A DNA stretch of 64,000 nt from Stomoxys calcitrans (lineage: Eukaryota; Arthropoda; Insecta; Diptera; Muscidae), in contig NC_081554.1 in NCBI RefSeq assembly GCF_963082655.1, positions 51,400,750 through 51,464,749 on the forward strand, written 5' to 3'. Below, piece by piece: positions 30,720 through 41,960 of this stretch. Numbering within the stretch: the first letter of the stretch is position 1; every line of letters begins with the position of its first letter. Below the pieces are notes generated by a model, which had not been told where the DNA came from, made no database searches, and saw only the letters and a list, made by a program, of their open reading frames with translations. The translations under genes were made by a program, and so were the position numbers.

Positions 30720-32908
30720 GAGCCCCCTAACGTTGACGACCCACGGAAATGAAAAAAGGACCATGTTTCGCGAATCTGCACCTGGAATGGACGCACTCTG
30801 TATAGAGAAGGTGCAGTATACGCGCTGGCGGATGTATTGGAGAAGTACAAGACAATTATTACCGCCTTACAGGAAGTGGCGACGAAAGTACGACCTGACA
30901 CTGTACGAAGCTGAACATTGAAAAGTTGCAAACCCAACTAATTGCAACGGCATACTTTACTCGACTGACCCGATTGCTTTATGAAAGCACTCCCTGTTCC
31001 GATGATATAATGGCTCAGTAGCAAACCATTGCCCACTTCATGGAAAATGTCGCGAAATCAGTACCTGGGTACCGGAAGCTTCCCCCAAGAAACCCATGGT
31101 ACAACCAAGAGGGTAGAGAGCTACTGAAGCCAAGAATGCGGCATATAGAGCAACCCTGCAATCAGTAGCAACGCGCCAGATGAAGGAGAGGTATCGGGAG
31201 AAAAGGAGAGAGGAGAAACGTCTATTACGCAGAAACAAAAAGGAAATGAAAAGACGTGAGTGTAGGCGAATCGAAATGTACAGAAGTCAAAATTAAGTCC
31301 GGAAATTTTACCAAAGAATTGAACATCAAACCGATGGCTGCCTGCAGAGACAAAGAAGGAAATAAGGTAATTGACACAGATAGCATGCTGAGGATATGGA
31401 AAGAAAATTTTACCAAGCTGCTGGTGTCCGTCGATGGCGGCGAACAGGATACTGCAGCATCAATCCCTGATGATGGTATACAATGTTTACCTCCTACTCG
31501 GAATGAGGTCCAAGTAGCAGTCATCCAACTGAAGAACAATAAGGCAACAGGAGCCGACGGGTTACCTTCTGAACTATTTAAGACCGGAGGCGACACTCTG
31601 ATAAAGCGTATGCATGAGCTTATCTGAGCCACCTGGCTAAAAGAACGCATACTTGATGATTGGAACCTCAAGATGGAATGTGCCAACTACTGAGGAATAA
31701 GTCTCCTCCCCATCGCATGCAAGATACTCTCGAGCGTACTGTGTGAAAGATTGGAACCTAAAGTCAATGAGATAAGTGGGCCCTATCAATGCGACCCTAG
31801 ACCTGATATCCACACTGCGCCAAATTCTGGAAAAGACCAGAGAAGGACAAATAAACATCTACCATGTCTTTGTTGACTACAAAGCCGCTTTCGATACCCC
31901 TTTACGTTCAAAGGTACTTCAAGCCATGTCTGGTAAGCCCAGTAAGAATATGAAAGAATCTCTCGGAACCATTCAATACCTAAGAAGGTTTCATGCAAGA
32001 AGACAGCTTATCGTGTGATCTCTTTAATATCCTGCTGGAGAAGATTAAACGAGATAAGGATGTGAATATATATGGCACACTAATCACAAGAGAACACATG
32101 CTACTCGCCTAAACTGACGACATCGACACCATATGTCGGTCACCGGTTGTAGTAACTGCGGTCTTTGAAAGAATCGAAACAGAGTCAGTGAAATAGGGTC
32201 TGGCAGTAAATAGAGCTAAGACGAAATGAATGGTTTCATCTCCCAAAAAGCCTTGCACAACCGGGCAGATAAAGAAAATGGAGAAAGTTGGGAACCACAA
32301 CTTTGAGATAGTCAGCTCTTTATCTTCCTCGGCACCGCCGTAACTGAAACGAATGAGTTTTGAGATTAAGCGCAGAATAATACTGCCAAACAGATGCTAC
32401 TTTGGACTAAGTAAGCAGTTTAGAAACAAGGCCACTTCTCCACAGACAAAGATTACACTATACAAGACACTGATATATCCCGCTTTGTTATATGGTTTTG
32501 AGGCATGGGTACTTGTGAAAACAGATGAGGCAGTGCTTGGAGTGTTTGAGAGAAAGATTCTTCGTAAACTATACGGACCAGTTTGCGTTCATGGAGAATA
32601 TAGGCGTCATGTGAGCTGCATGACTACGTTAGCATAGTTACACGCATCAAAATACAAGGGCTGCGTTGGCTAGGTCATGTTGTCCGAATGGATGAAGAAG
32701 CTCCAGCAAAGAAGTCTTTTGAAGGCAACACACAGTGGTAGACGCAAACCGGGACGACGAAAAGCCCGATTAAAAGATCAAGTGGTGGGAGACACCTCGA
32801 AACTTGGTGTCAGAGATTATAAAATGAGCGCAGAAGATCGATGCGCTTGGAAGCATTTTTACGTTCGGCTAGTGGAACAAATGTTCTGTCATAGCCAATT
32901 AAAGTAAA
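30720..32908 (+). pseudogene. LINE epsilon: endonuclease and RT, RTE-like (broken)
   Basis: Order of parts: endonuclease start TWNGRTLYREGAVYALADVL then ALQEV (30770-30870); a basic linker with KERYREKRREEKRLLRRNKK (31180-31250); RT with VIQLKNNKATGADGLPSELF (31520-31590), HVFVDYKAAFDTP (31865-31905), a degraded catalytic box LLA-stop-TDDIDTI near 32100-32135 instead of a YADD/FADD box, and TLYKTLIYPALLYGFEAWVL (32455-32515); then ERKILRKLYGPVCVHGEYR; and a C-terminal segment RRKPGRRKARLKDQVVGDTS (32735-32800), ending at 32908. The C-terminal pattern is typical of RTE-type elements lacking RNase H. At least eight stops or shifts make it inactive. A SINE copy follows at 32938. Confidence 0.8.
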
Positions 32909-32937
32909 ATAAGCTTGGCCTTTCAAATTAATATTGC

Positions 32938-33196
32938 AAATGCAGATTTTGCCATGAACATTTCACTTAGGAACAGGGGCAAACTTCTCACATATCAATG
33001 AGGGCCGAGCTCGAAAGGCGTGCCGAAGTGCAACACCTCTTTGAAGAGAAATTTTTTCATGACATAGTACCTCACAAATGCTGCCGGCAGCATTAGGAGG
33101 AGAAAATCACCGCTGAAAATTTCTTCTGATGGTCTCGCCAGGATTTGAGCACAGGCGTTCAGCGGATATGTTGACCTCTGCGCTACGGTGGCCTCC
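32938..33196 (-). repeat. tRNA-derived SINE
   Basis: Same family as 57190. The 5' end is at 33196 (GGAGGCCACCGTAGCGCAG). The B box is altered (CAAATCCTGGCGAGACC), part of the anticodon arm is missing and the body is shortened. Its 3' end lies directly after the end of LINE epsilon. Confidence 0.8.
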
Positions 33197-33900
33197 AAAT
33201 GGATAATGGTGTTCACTACTTTGGATTGGACATCAGCTGTTTCAATTACTGGTCATTCCATTCCAAAGAGGGAAACCCCCATTTGCCACTTGAAATTGTG
33301 TTTCGGTTGTTGTTTTTAATTCTCCAAATTTGGCAAAAGTTGGTAAATGTGTCACGATGGTACGGCATGTTGTACTAGCCACTCGAAAAATGTAAAGAGG
33401 CAAAGTCTCATTTCAAACGAAAATGAAAAAATAGAAAATAAAAATTGTTCCTGTTTTATACAGCCAAAGCCAAGCAATGCAGCCATTACAGCTTGGCTGG
33501 GATATTTTGCTGTTTTGCAAACAGGCCAAAGACAAAACACAACAAAACTGAGACAGGTTTGGTTTTCTTAATTTTGTTTGTCCATAAAATCGAAATGGCA
33601 AAGAAATGTGTAACCATATAGCCGGTTACATCTGTACTACGAGTACGTACCGAGACATCAGACCAAATGTACAACAATAACATTATCGTAATTTTTTAAT
33701 GCACATATAAATTTAATGTAATTACAACATGAATGAGCCTAGTTTTGTTAAAATTTCTTAGCAAAAAAAGAAAAAAGAAAAACAACTTTGTTTTTGGCAA
33801 ATGTTAGTTAGATGGTGATGACACTATTTCTTGTTGTATAACACGGCAAAGTTGTAGTCGTAGTTTGGTAGAAGCGCGTATTGCAAAAGCTACAAAGGAT
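33197..33900. other. Unassigned DNA
   Basis: No gene seen. The overlapping frames around 33347-33683 on both strands show no domain. Confidence 0.4.
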
Positions 33901-34799
33901 GTTTTTATACCCTACACCACTACTAAGTGAATAAGTTTGTAACAACTAAAAGTAATAGAAATAGACCCATTGATAAGTATACCGATCGACTCAGAATCAC
34001 TTTCTGATGCGATTTAGCTATGTCCGTCTGTCTGTCTGTCTGTCCATGTTAATTTGTGTACAAACTACAGGTCGCAATTTTCATCCGATCGCCTTCAAAT
34101 TTGGTGTGGGCATGTTTTTCGGCCTAGCGACGAAGCTTATTGAAATTGGAAAAAGTCGGTTCAGATTTGGATATGGCTCCCATATATATGTTCGTCCGAT
34201 TTGCAGTAATACTCCAAAAGAAATGTAATTTGTTAACCGATTTGTCAGGAAGGATTTTCTAATGACTCTCGATATTACTGGTGAATTTCATGGAAAGCGG
34301 TTCAGATTTAGATAAAGCTCTCATGTATATATATCGCCCGATTTTCACTCCTAGAGCTACTACAAGCGCATTTATTGCCCAATCTTCCCAAAATTTTGTA
34401 CAACGCTTTCCTCGACGACTTCCACAATGTCTATAAAGTTTGCTCGAAATCGGTTCAGATTTAGACAAAGCTCTCATAAATAAATTCTCGTCCGATTTGC
34501 AGTAATATAGCAATCAATTGGTCATTTGTTAATCGATTTTCTCGAAATATGGCAGGAAGGATTTTCTCTTGCTTCTCGACATTAGATATAGCTGTCATAT
34601 ATGTATTGGGTTGCCCAAAAAGTAATTGCGGATTTTTCATATAGTCGGCGTTGACAAATTTTTTCACAGCTTTTGACTCTGTAATTGCATTCTTTCTTCT
34701 GTCAGTTATCAGCTGTTACTTTTAGCTTGCTTTAAAAAAAAAGTGTAAAAAAGTATATTTGATTAAAGTTCATTCTAAGTTTTATTAAAAATGCATTTA

Positions 34800-36440
34800 C
34801 AGCGGTCATAAAAAGTATTCATCATTCAATGTTTTTTTTTTTAATAAGTCTACAAAAGACAATTGGAATACAAACATATTAAACTAATGATGCAGTAGTG
34901 CTTGTGTGATATATATGTACACAATTTCATTGTTTTTAAAGAAAAAAATAGTATTTATTGGAACAAAAAGGGCCATTTTACAGCTGAACACAAAAAATTA
35001 AACAAAAAAAGTATTCATCATTGCAAAAAAACAAAAAAATAAATAACATAATTTAAAAAAATTAATACTTTGTTATTCGACCACCGCGTCTTATAACTTC
35101 TTTTAAACGGTTTGACATCGATTGGACTAATTTAGCGGTTATATTTTGGTCTATATTAGTCCATTCCTCCATTATCACCTGTTGCATTTGACTCTTGCTC
35201 GAAAAATTGCGCGTTCTCAATTTGCGTTCGAGATGTTCCCAAAGATGTTCAATTGGGTTCAAGTCGGGACTTTGAGGAGGAGTTTTAATGACTTTGGGGC
35301 AGTTATACAGCATCCACATCTTGGTATTTAAAGCAGAATGTTTGGGGTCATTATCTTGATAATATTGAAAGTTATTACCAAGCCCAAGTTTTACAACACT
35401 ATCTTTTAAATTCCTCTTTAAAATGTCAATGTAATACTTATGATCCATTACTCCATTAATAATTTCAAGATTTCCCGCTCCTGAAGCCGCCATACACCCC
35501 CAAACCATTAAACCACCTCCACCATGTTTTACAGTAGCAACTGTGTTTCGTTCTTCAAGCTCTGTATTTGGTTTTCTGTACACTATGACCTTTCCATCGC
35601 ACCCAAAAAGATTAAACTTGCTCTCGTCTGCAAAAATGACTGTTTTCCAAAATGATTCGGGCTGTTTTACATACATTTTTGCGAAGTTTAGCCTTTTCAC
35701 TCGGTTTATTTTATTTATAAAGGGCTTCTTACGTGCAGTTCTTCCTCTGTAACTATGCCTTTTGAGTGTATTTCGAATTGTTTGTGTAGTAACTTCCTTC
35801 CCTAAATATTCCATAGTGTTTTTACGAAGAATGGTCGCATTTGTCTTCGGAGTTTTCTGAACTTGCCGCACTAGCCAACGCACATCTCCAACTGAAAGTG
35901 CTTTTGGTCGACCAGATCTTGGTTTATTGTCAACAGTTTTCGTTTCTGTCCACTTTCTGATGATGGATTGTATAGTATATCGTGGTCTTTTTAATATTTC
36001 ACTGATAGTTTGTTGAGTTAAACCATTCCTGTGGTGTTTTATTATCAAAACTTTTACCTCATCAGAAACCTCGTTTTGCTTACGACCCATTTTGACAAAA
36101 ACTATATTTTCAATGAAATTAAATATTTGCTGTCAAGGGCAAAGCCTCCTTTACTAAATAAAACAGAAAAGGGGGATTCCCAAATAATATTTGAATTTGA
36201 CTTTGATGATAGCACATCAATGATGAATACTTTTTTTGTTCTGTTTTTGGTGTTATTATATAAAATTGCATTTTTTGCGCTAATTAAATTTATTTTTTGA
36301 ATTTATTTTAAAACATATTACGAAAAATAAACTATTGCATAAAACTGCATTATTTGTTTACTTTAAATTTTCTTCAATTACCCAAAATAAGTGAATTTAT
36401 TATCAATTTTGCTAATGATGAATACTTTTTTTGACCGCTG
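34800..36440 (-). mobile_element. Complete Tc1-like transposon with IR/DR ends
   Basis: 1641 bp flanked by TA at 34798-34799 and 36441-36442. Ends begin CAGCGGTCA and continue AAAAAGTATTCATCAT. A second copy of AAAAAGTATTCATCATTG lies inside each end (35004-35023 and, reversed, 36218-36237), about 200 bp from the tip. This is the inverted-repeat/direct-repeat layout known from several Tc1 relatives such as Sleeping Beauty and Minos. Each half-site is a probable transposase binding site. Contains one gene. Confidence 0.95.
35062..36090 (-). CDS. Tc1-like DD34E transposase, intact
   Basis: 342 residues with no interruption, within the usual 340-345 for the family. Residues 1-115 form the paired-like DNA-binding region: a first helix-turn-helix (TQQTISEILKRPRYTIQSII), a GRPK linker at 60-63 resembling the AT-hook-like GRPR motif, then the second subdomain (TQTIRNTLKRHSYRGRTARK). 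The catalytic domain has D155 (VIFADESKF), D246 (YYQDNDPKH) and E281 (LNPIEHLWE); the last two are separated by 34 residues, hence DD34E, the Tc1 signature. A glycine-rich box (GGGGLMVWGC) lies at 190-199. It cuts and pastes the element at TA sites in the nucleus. The start at 36090 gives the expected N-terminus. Both termini are complete, so this copy may be functional or very recently inserted. Confidence 0.95.
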   Translation of the reverse strand: MGRKQNEVSDEVKVLIIKHHRNGLTQQTISEILKRPRYTIQSIIRKWTETKTVDNKPRSGRPKALSVGDVRWLVRQVQKTPKTNATILRKNTMEYLGKEVTTQTIRNTLKRHSYRGRTARKKPFINKINRVKRLNFAKMYVKQPESFWKTVIFADESKFNLFGCDGKVIVYRKPNTELEERNTVATVKHGGGGLMVWGCMAASGAGNLEIINGVMDHKYYIDILKRNLKDSVVKLGLGNNFQYYQDNDPKHSALNTKMWMLYNCPKVIKTPPQSPDLNPIEHLWEHLERKLRTRNFSSKSQMQQVIMEEWTNIDQNITAKLVQSMSNRLKEVIRRGGRITKY

Positions 36441-37110
36441 TACTTTCTTTTAAAAAAAATCCGCAATTACTTTTTGGGCAACCCAATATATCGCCCGATT
36501 TAAACTTATAGAATCACAGCAAGCGCAATTATTAACCCATCTTGCCAAAAATTTTGCAAAACGCTTTCCTCGACGACAGCCACAGTATCTGAGAAGTTTT
36601 CTCGAAATCTGTTCAGACTTAGGAATAGCTCCCATATATATGTTATGCAAGAAAGTGCTCATTTTTTAACCGATTCTCTTGAAATTTCGCAGGAAAGATT
36701 TTCTTATGACTCTCGATATGTGGTGGTGAATTTCATGGAAATCGGTTCAGATTTAGATATAGCTCTCATGTATATATATCGCCCGATTTTCACTCCTGGA
36801 ACCACTGCCAGCGCATTGTTTGATCAATCTTGCCAAAATTTTGCACAACGCTTTCCTAAACGACTAACTCGTTATCTTAGAAGTTTGCTCGAAATCGGTT
36901 CAGAATTAGATATAGCTCCCATATCTATATTCGTCAGATTTTAGGTATTTTGCAATAATGTTGTCATATGTCAACCGTAGTTATTCCAGTTTGAACATTT
37001 TGCCTGCCGAGGTCCATCAAAATTGATTCAGAATTGGATATAGCTCCCACGTTGTACTTATAGGGTAGGGGTAGGGTATCATACAGTCCCTTTCTTACTG
37101 GTTTTAATAC

Positions 37111-37440
37111 GTAACTATGTTCTGTAGGGGATTTTTAACTAGTTAGAGGATCTGAAGTAAAATATTTCTAACCCAGATACAGACGGCGTGCACATTTAAC
37201 AAAAAATGGCCATCCGCGGGGACCTGGTCATAGAGATGTGAGAGAAGAATGTTTGTTTGCGAAAGAGGGAGCGAAACTTTCCCTAGCATCGGTAATTAAA
37301 GCCGCATAACTAGACCTGCCGTGCTTAGGTTTGAATATTACCCGTCCCATTGTATGATATATGTCTGTGGCAGTTGGGTTTTCGTCAAATCTTCACCATG
37401 TTCTCTGAAGTCTCTTTTATATGGACCATCCTATCTTATA
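37111..37440. other. Unassigned DNA
   Basis: 330 bp between repeat blocks. No gene, repeat or hairpin recognised. Confidence 0.4.
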
Positions 37441-38478
37441 TATAACAAGTAAGAGCGTGGTAATTTCGGCCGGGCCGAATCTTATATACCCTCCACCATG
37501 CATCGCATTTGTCGAGTTCTATGCGCGGTATCTCTTTTTAGGCAAACAAATTGTATTGAATAAGAGCTGTTATGCTATTGGAGCTATATCAAGTTATAGT
37601 CCGATTCGGATCATAAATTAATGCTGAACATTGTAGAAGCCATTGTGTGATATTTCAGTTTATTCGGATAAGAATTGCGCCTTTTAGGGGCTCAAGAAGC
37701 AAAATCGGGAGATATGTTTATATGGGAGCTATATCAAGCTATTGATCGATTCAGACCATATTGGACACGTATATTGAAGGTTATGATAGAAGCCGTTGTA
37801 CAAAATTTCTGCCAAATCGAATGAGAATTGCGCCCTCTAGAGGCTCAAGAAGTCAAGATCCCAGATCGGTTTATATGGCAGCTATATCAGGTTAGGTTCC
37901 GATTTGCGCCATACTTAGCACGGTTATTGGAAGACATAACAAAACACTTCATGCAAAATTTCAGCCAAATCGGATGAGAATTGCGTCCTCTAGAGGCTCA
38001 AGAAGTCAAAACCCCAGATCGGTTTATATGTCAGCTATATCAGGTTAGGTTCCGATTTGCGCCATACTTAGCACGGTTATTTGAAGACATAACAAAACAT
38101 ATCGTGCAAAACTTCAGCCAAATCGGATGAGAATTGCGCCCTCTACAGGCTCAAGAAAACAAGACCCAAGATCAGTTTATGGCAGCTATATCAAAACATG
38201 GACCGATTTGTCCCATTTACAATCCCAACCGATCTACGCCAATAAAAAGTATTCGTGTAGAATTTTAAGCGACTAGCATTACTCCTTCGAAAGTTAGCGT
38301 GCTTTCGACAGACAGACGGACGGACGGACAGACGGATGGACATGGTTAGATCGACTTAAAACGACATGACGATCAAGAATATATATTTTATGGAGTTTAA
38401 GACGTATATTTCGAGGTTTTACAAACAGAATGACGAAATTAGTATACCCCCATCCTATGGTGGAGGGTATAAAAATCA
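37441..38478 (+). repeat. Family A block, subtype 1, complete
   Basis: Left end: AACAAGTAAGAGCGTGG, TTCGGCCGGGCCGAA, ATACCCTCCACCATGCATC. Core units include GCGCCCTCTAGAGGCTC, AAGAAGTCAAGATCCC and ATCGGTTTATATGGCAGC. Right end: GACAGACGGACGGACGGAC, GATCAAGAATATATATTT, CCCCCATCCTATGGTGG, AGGGTATAAAAA. One of the best-preserved blocks. Confidence 0.9.
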
Positions 38479-38479
38479 A

Positions 38480-40320
38480 TTTGTGTTTGATTTGAGGTTT
38501 GTTTATTCGTGTGTTCCTTATAGCCTCAGAAACGGCTGAACCGGTTTTCTTGAAATTTTCACTGATGGTGCATAATGATCCCGTGGTGAAAATAGGTTAC
38601 TACATTTTTTGATATCTGAAGGGGGAGCGGACCCTCCCCCTTACCCTTATTTTCAGAAACGCCAGATCTCGGAGAGTGGTCTCTTATAGGGGGGGAGGGG
38701 GGGCGCCCCACCCCAAAACCTACCAAATATATATATCCGAATCTGATATCCAAATTTGGGACAAAGTTTCTGGGGGTCCAGAGTGCTCTCTTATAGTAAC
38801 CTACAAACAAAAATTTGGTAATCTATTTCGGAAGGGGTACCTAGGGGGAGGGGGGGCGCCTCACCCCAAAACCTACCAAATATATATCCGAATCTGATAT
38901 CCAAATTTGGGACAAAGTTTCTGGGGGTCCACCAAAACACCCCCCAAGCAGGACTTATTTACTGACCATGGTATTTGAGTGTAGAATACGAATCTGATAT
39001 CCAGATGTGGGACCAAGTGTTTGGGGGGCCGTCGCCTATCCCCAAGAAGATACCCCAAAGAAGACAAATTTAGACCATAGCAATATGGGACTCAAATGAA
39101 AGGTATTTGGAAGTAAAGCACGAATCCGATATCAATTTTCGGGAAAAATGTCTGTGGGGCCACCCCACCCCCATAACACCACCCAAATAGGAAGTATTTG
39201 CTGACCATTGCAATATGAGGCTCAAATAACAGCTATTTGAGAGTAAAACACGAATCTGATATATATTTTTAAAGCCAAGTCATTAAGAGGCTGCCCCATA
39301 CCCCAAAACAACCCACAAACCGGTCATGTTTGCCGACTATGGAAAAATGGAGTTCAAATGAAGAGTATTTGGGAGTAGACCATGAATCTGACATCAACAT
39401 TCGGGACAAACTGTCTGGGGAAGGTCCCACCACCAAAACAACCCCCAAGTAGGACGTATTTGCTCACCTAGACTATTTGGGTCTTAAAGACGGCGGAGCT
39501 CGATATTCAAAGTTTTTAGGGCCCATACCCCAAACCGGACATATTTGTTGGCTTTTTTGATTAGGGGTTTAAGTTAATGGTATTTGAGATCAGAAAACGA
39601 ATTTAATATCCAATTTTAAGGCCAATGGCAATATGAGATTCAAATATATGAGAAGTGAGCACGTTACTGATATATTTTCAGGGCTTAGTGTTTGGGGGAC
39701 CACCCCAATCCCCAAAACACCCCCAAGTCGGGCATATTTACCGACCATGTCAATGTGGGGCTTAAATGAAAGGAATTGGGGGGTAGAGCAAGAATTGATA
39801 TCCACTTTCGGGACCAAGTTTCTGGGAGTCTACCCCTTTTCCAAAATACCCTTCAATTTTTTTTCTGACCATCGCAATATGGTGCTCAAATAAAAGTGTT
39901 TAGGAGTAGAATAAGAATTTGATATCCAAATGTAGGACCATATATTTAAGGCATCACCCCTTTCCCAAAACACCCCCCAAAGGGTGAACATTTTTCGACC
40001 ATGCCAATATGTGGCTCAAATGAAAGGTATTTGAGATTAGAAAACGAATTTGATAACCAATTTTGGGGCCATGTGTTTGGGGGACGCCTCATCGTGTAAA
40101 CTTCCCTAAACCAATGGCAATATGGGGCTTAAATAAATGGTCATTGAAAGAAGAGCACGATGCTGATATTTTTTCGGGGCCAAGTGTCTGGGGGACCTCC
40201 TCACCCCCGAAAACACTCCTAAATCAGATATCATGCGAATATCGGGCTGAAATAAAGTATTTTAAGAATGGAGTTCACCTTACATCCAAACTTAAATTCG
40301 TAGACCAATAAAGATCATAT
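38480..40320 (-). repeat. Family B array with its start module
   Basis: The start module at 38480-38690 (TTTGTTTATTCGTGTGTTCC, AACGGCTGAACCGG, GGTGAAAATAGGTTAC, AACGCCAGATCTCGGAG) is followed by about 13 units reading CACCCCAAAACCTACC, ATCTGATATCCAAATTTGGG, CTCAAATGAAAGGTATTTG. The first two units (38700-38930) are near-identical, a recent local duplication. Confidence 0.8.
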
Positions 40321-41209
40321 GGGATCCAGATAAAGGCACTCACATTGTTAAACTGTTTATCAAGCGATATACGATTTTCGTAGCATAGTATTTCACTAAA
40401 AGCTCTTTAATTGTCGAAAATAAATATTCCAAGGAAAATTGTGTTCTACATAAAGTAAAAGTAGGCGCAGTAGAGCGGCGGGCCCGGTCCAGTCTAGTAT
40501 ATACACAAAAACTAGATCGCACACCAGTATATAGAGATGTTGCAATTATGAATTCAATAACTCCCAAGTCTATGCCTCATCATATTCCCTATAGTTTTTA
40601 TTCAATTATGCCAGCAAATACCCACAACATCGTACTTTGCCTATTGTATATGTATAGCGGCCCTAATCATAACTTCTGCTGGAAAATAGGCAAACATTTG
40701 AACGTAACACCAGTTGCAGTTTACGTCTAAACGTTGCTGCTTATGGCCGACAGCGAATATATTGTTGGCTTAGTGCAAGTATTACCGCATTTCTCGTAAA
40801 GTTACCAGCAACAAACCGCGATTCGACGGCCAGTAGGACAGACATACATCATTGGCACAAAAAACACTCTCTAAGCATAAACAAACGGCACAAGCGCAGG
40901 CGCAAAGCTCATTTACAAAACAACAAAATCGTCGCGAGTATTTTACTTTTTTTGCAATAAAACCTATGAACAACAAATTAAACATAAATGCCAGAAGCAA
41001 TAAATTAAAAGAAAAGGAGAAAAAAGCTACAGAAAGAAAACGTCTATAAAATGGGGCAAGAAACGAATAGAAATGTTCAGACTGGTAGCCAACAAATGTT
41101 GGTAATTTTGTGCAGAGTGTCATAAGGAATTCCAAAGAAAAAAATTAATTTAAAAAAAAACACATGTAGCACGCGCCTTGGATAAATGCGGGTTGTAAGA
41201 CACTTTTAC
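40321..41209. other. Unassigned DNA
   Basis: A-rich single-copy-looking sequence. The minus-strand frame 40782-41135 (117 codons, Phe/Leu/Cys rich) mirrors an A-rich plus strand and has no domain, so it is not called. Confidence 0.4.
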
Positions 41210-41410
41210 AAGAAAGTAAATGCATTTTTAATAAAACTTAAAAGGAACTTTAATCAAATATACTTTTTTACACTTTTTTTCTAAAGCAAGCTAAAGGTAA
41301 CAGCTGATAACTGACAGAAGAAAGAATGCAATTACAGAGTCACAAGCTGTGAAAAAATTTGTCAACGCCGACTATATGAAAAATCCGCAATTACTTCTTG
41401 GGCCACCCAA
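41210..41410 (-). mobile_element. Cecropia-type mariner MITE, 3' end missing
   Basis: Reverse-orientation copy. The TIR at 41383-41410 has two changes (CTTCTTGGGCCACCCAA) and is followed by TA. The interior matches the other copies (CAGCTGATAACTGACAGAAG). Homology stops at 41210 before the other TIR. Confidence 0.85.
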
Positions 41411-41644
41411 TAGATTGGGCTCAAGGTGCGCGCAAGCGTCAAGATCATCTTGACTGTTTCCCAAAAGAAGTTTGCTGAATTTTTTTTCCAGTTTTTTTTC
41501 CTCTTGGGGCGAGATCATTAAATTTTACAAATTTTTGTTTGTTCCTCTTTCGAGACGAGCTCAATGATCGGGGATGCAAATGGAAAAGGAAAGCCAAATA
41601 TAGCAACACACAAATCGGTTCAAGTTGGTCTATAACTTGACATG

Positions 41645-41960
41645 CAAAATTGCAAATTTTGCGCGTGAACATTCCACTAAGGAACAGGGGCAAACTTCTC
41701 ACATATTAATGAGTGCAGTCCGATTCAAGTTTAAGTTTGATGATAAGGGGCCTCCTTTTTATAGCCGAGTCCGAACGGTGGCCGCAGTGCGACACCTCTC
41801 TGGAGAGAAGTTCTACATGGCATAGTACCTCACAAATGTTGCCAGCATTAGGAGGGGAAAACCACCGCTGAAAATTTGTTCTGATGGTCTCGCCAGGATT
41901 GGAACCCAGGTGTTCAGCGTCATAGGCGGACATGCTAACCTCTGTGCTACGGCGGCCTCC
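41645..41960 (-). repeat. tRNA-derived SINE, near full length
   Basis: 5' end at 41960 (GGAGGCCGCCGTAGCACAG), A box altered by one base, B box GGTTCCAATCC with one change, full body including AGGCCCCTTATCATCAAAC and the CTTAGTGGAATGTTCACG 3' region. The right side abuts a family A block. Confidence 0.85.

Larger units (their letters stand above)
34606..36486 (+). mobile_element. Cecropia-type mariner MITE split by a Tc1-like element
   Basis: TIR TTGGGTTGCCCAAAAAGTAA starts after TA 34604-34605; the complementary TIR ends at 36486 before TA 36487-36488. Without the 1.64-kb insertion the MITE is about 240 bp, with the same interior as 58207-58443. It carries no coding sequence of its own. Confidence 0.9.
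33905..37110 (+). repeat. Family C block interrupted by nested DNA transposons
   Basis: Left end with terminal box at 33905 (TTTATACCCTACACCACTA), ATAGACCCATTGATAAG, and GTCTGTCTGTCTGTCTGTCC. Core units precede 34604 and resume after 36488 (TATCGCCCGATTTAAAC). The right end is at 37070-37105 (GGTAGGGGTAGGGTATCATA, TTCTTACTGG). The interruption is a mariner MITE carrying a Tc1-like element. Confidence 0.85.

Noticed and set aside
40430..40560. Possible initiator (CCAGTCTAG) and TATA-like ATATAC
   Set aside because: No DPE at the right spacing, no downstream coding exon, and the TATA-like stretch lies on the wrong side.
40782..41135. 117-codon hydrophobic frame on the minus strand
   Set aside because: It is the complement of an A-rich strand, which produces Phe/Leu/Cys codons. 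No start context or homology recognised.
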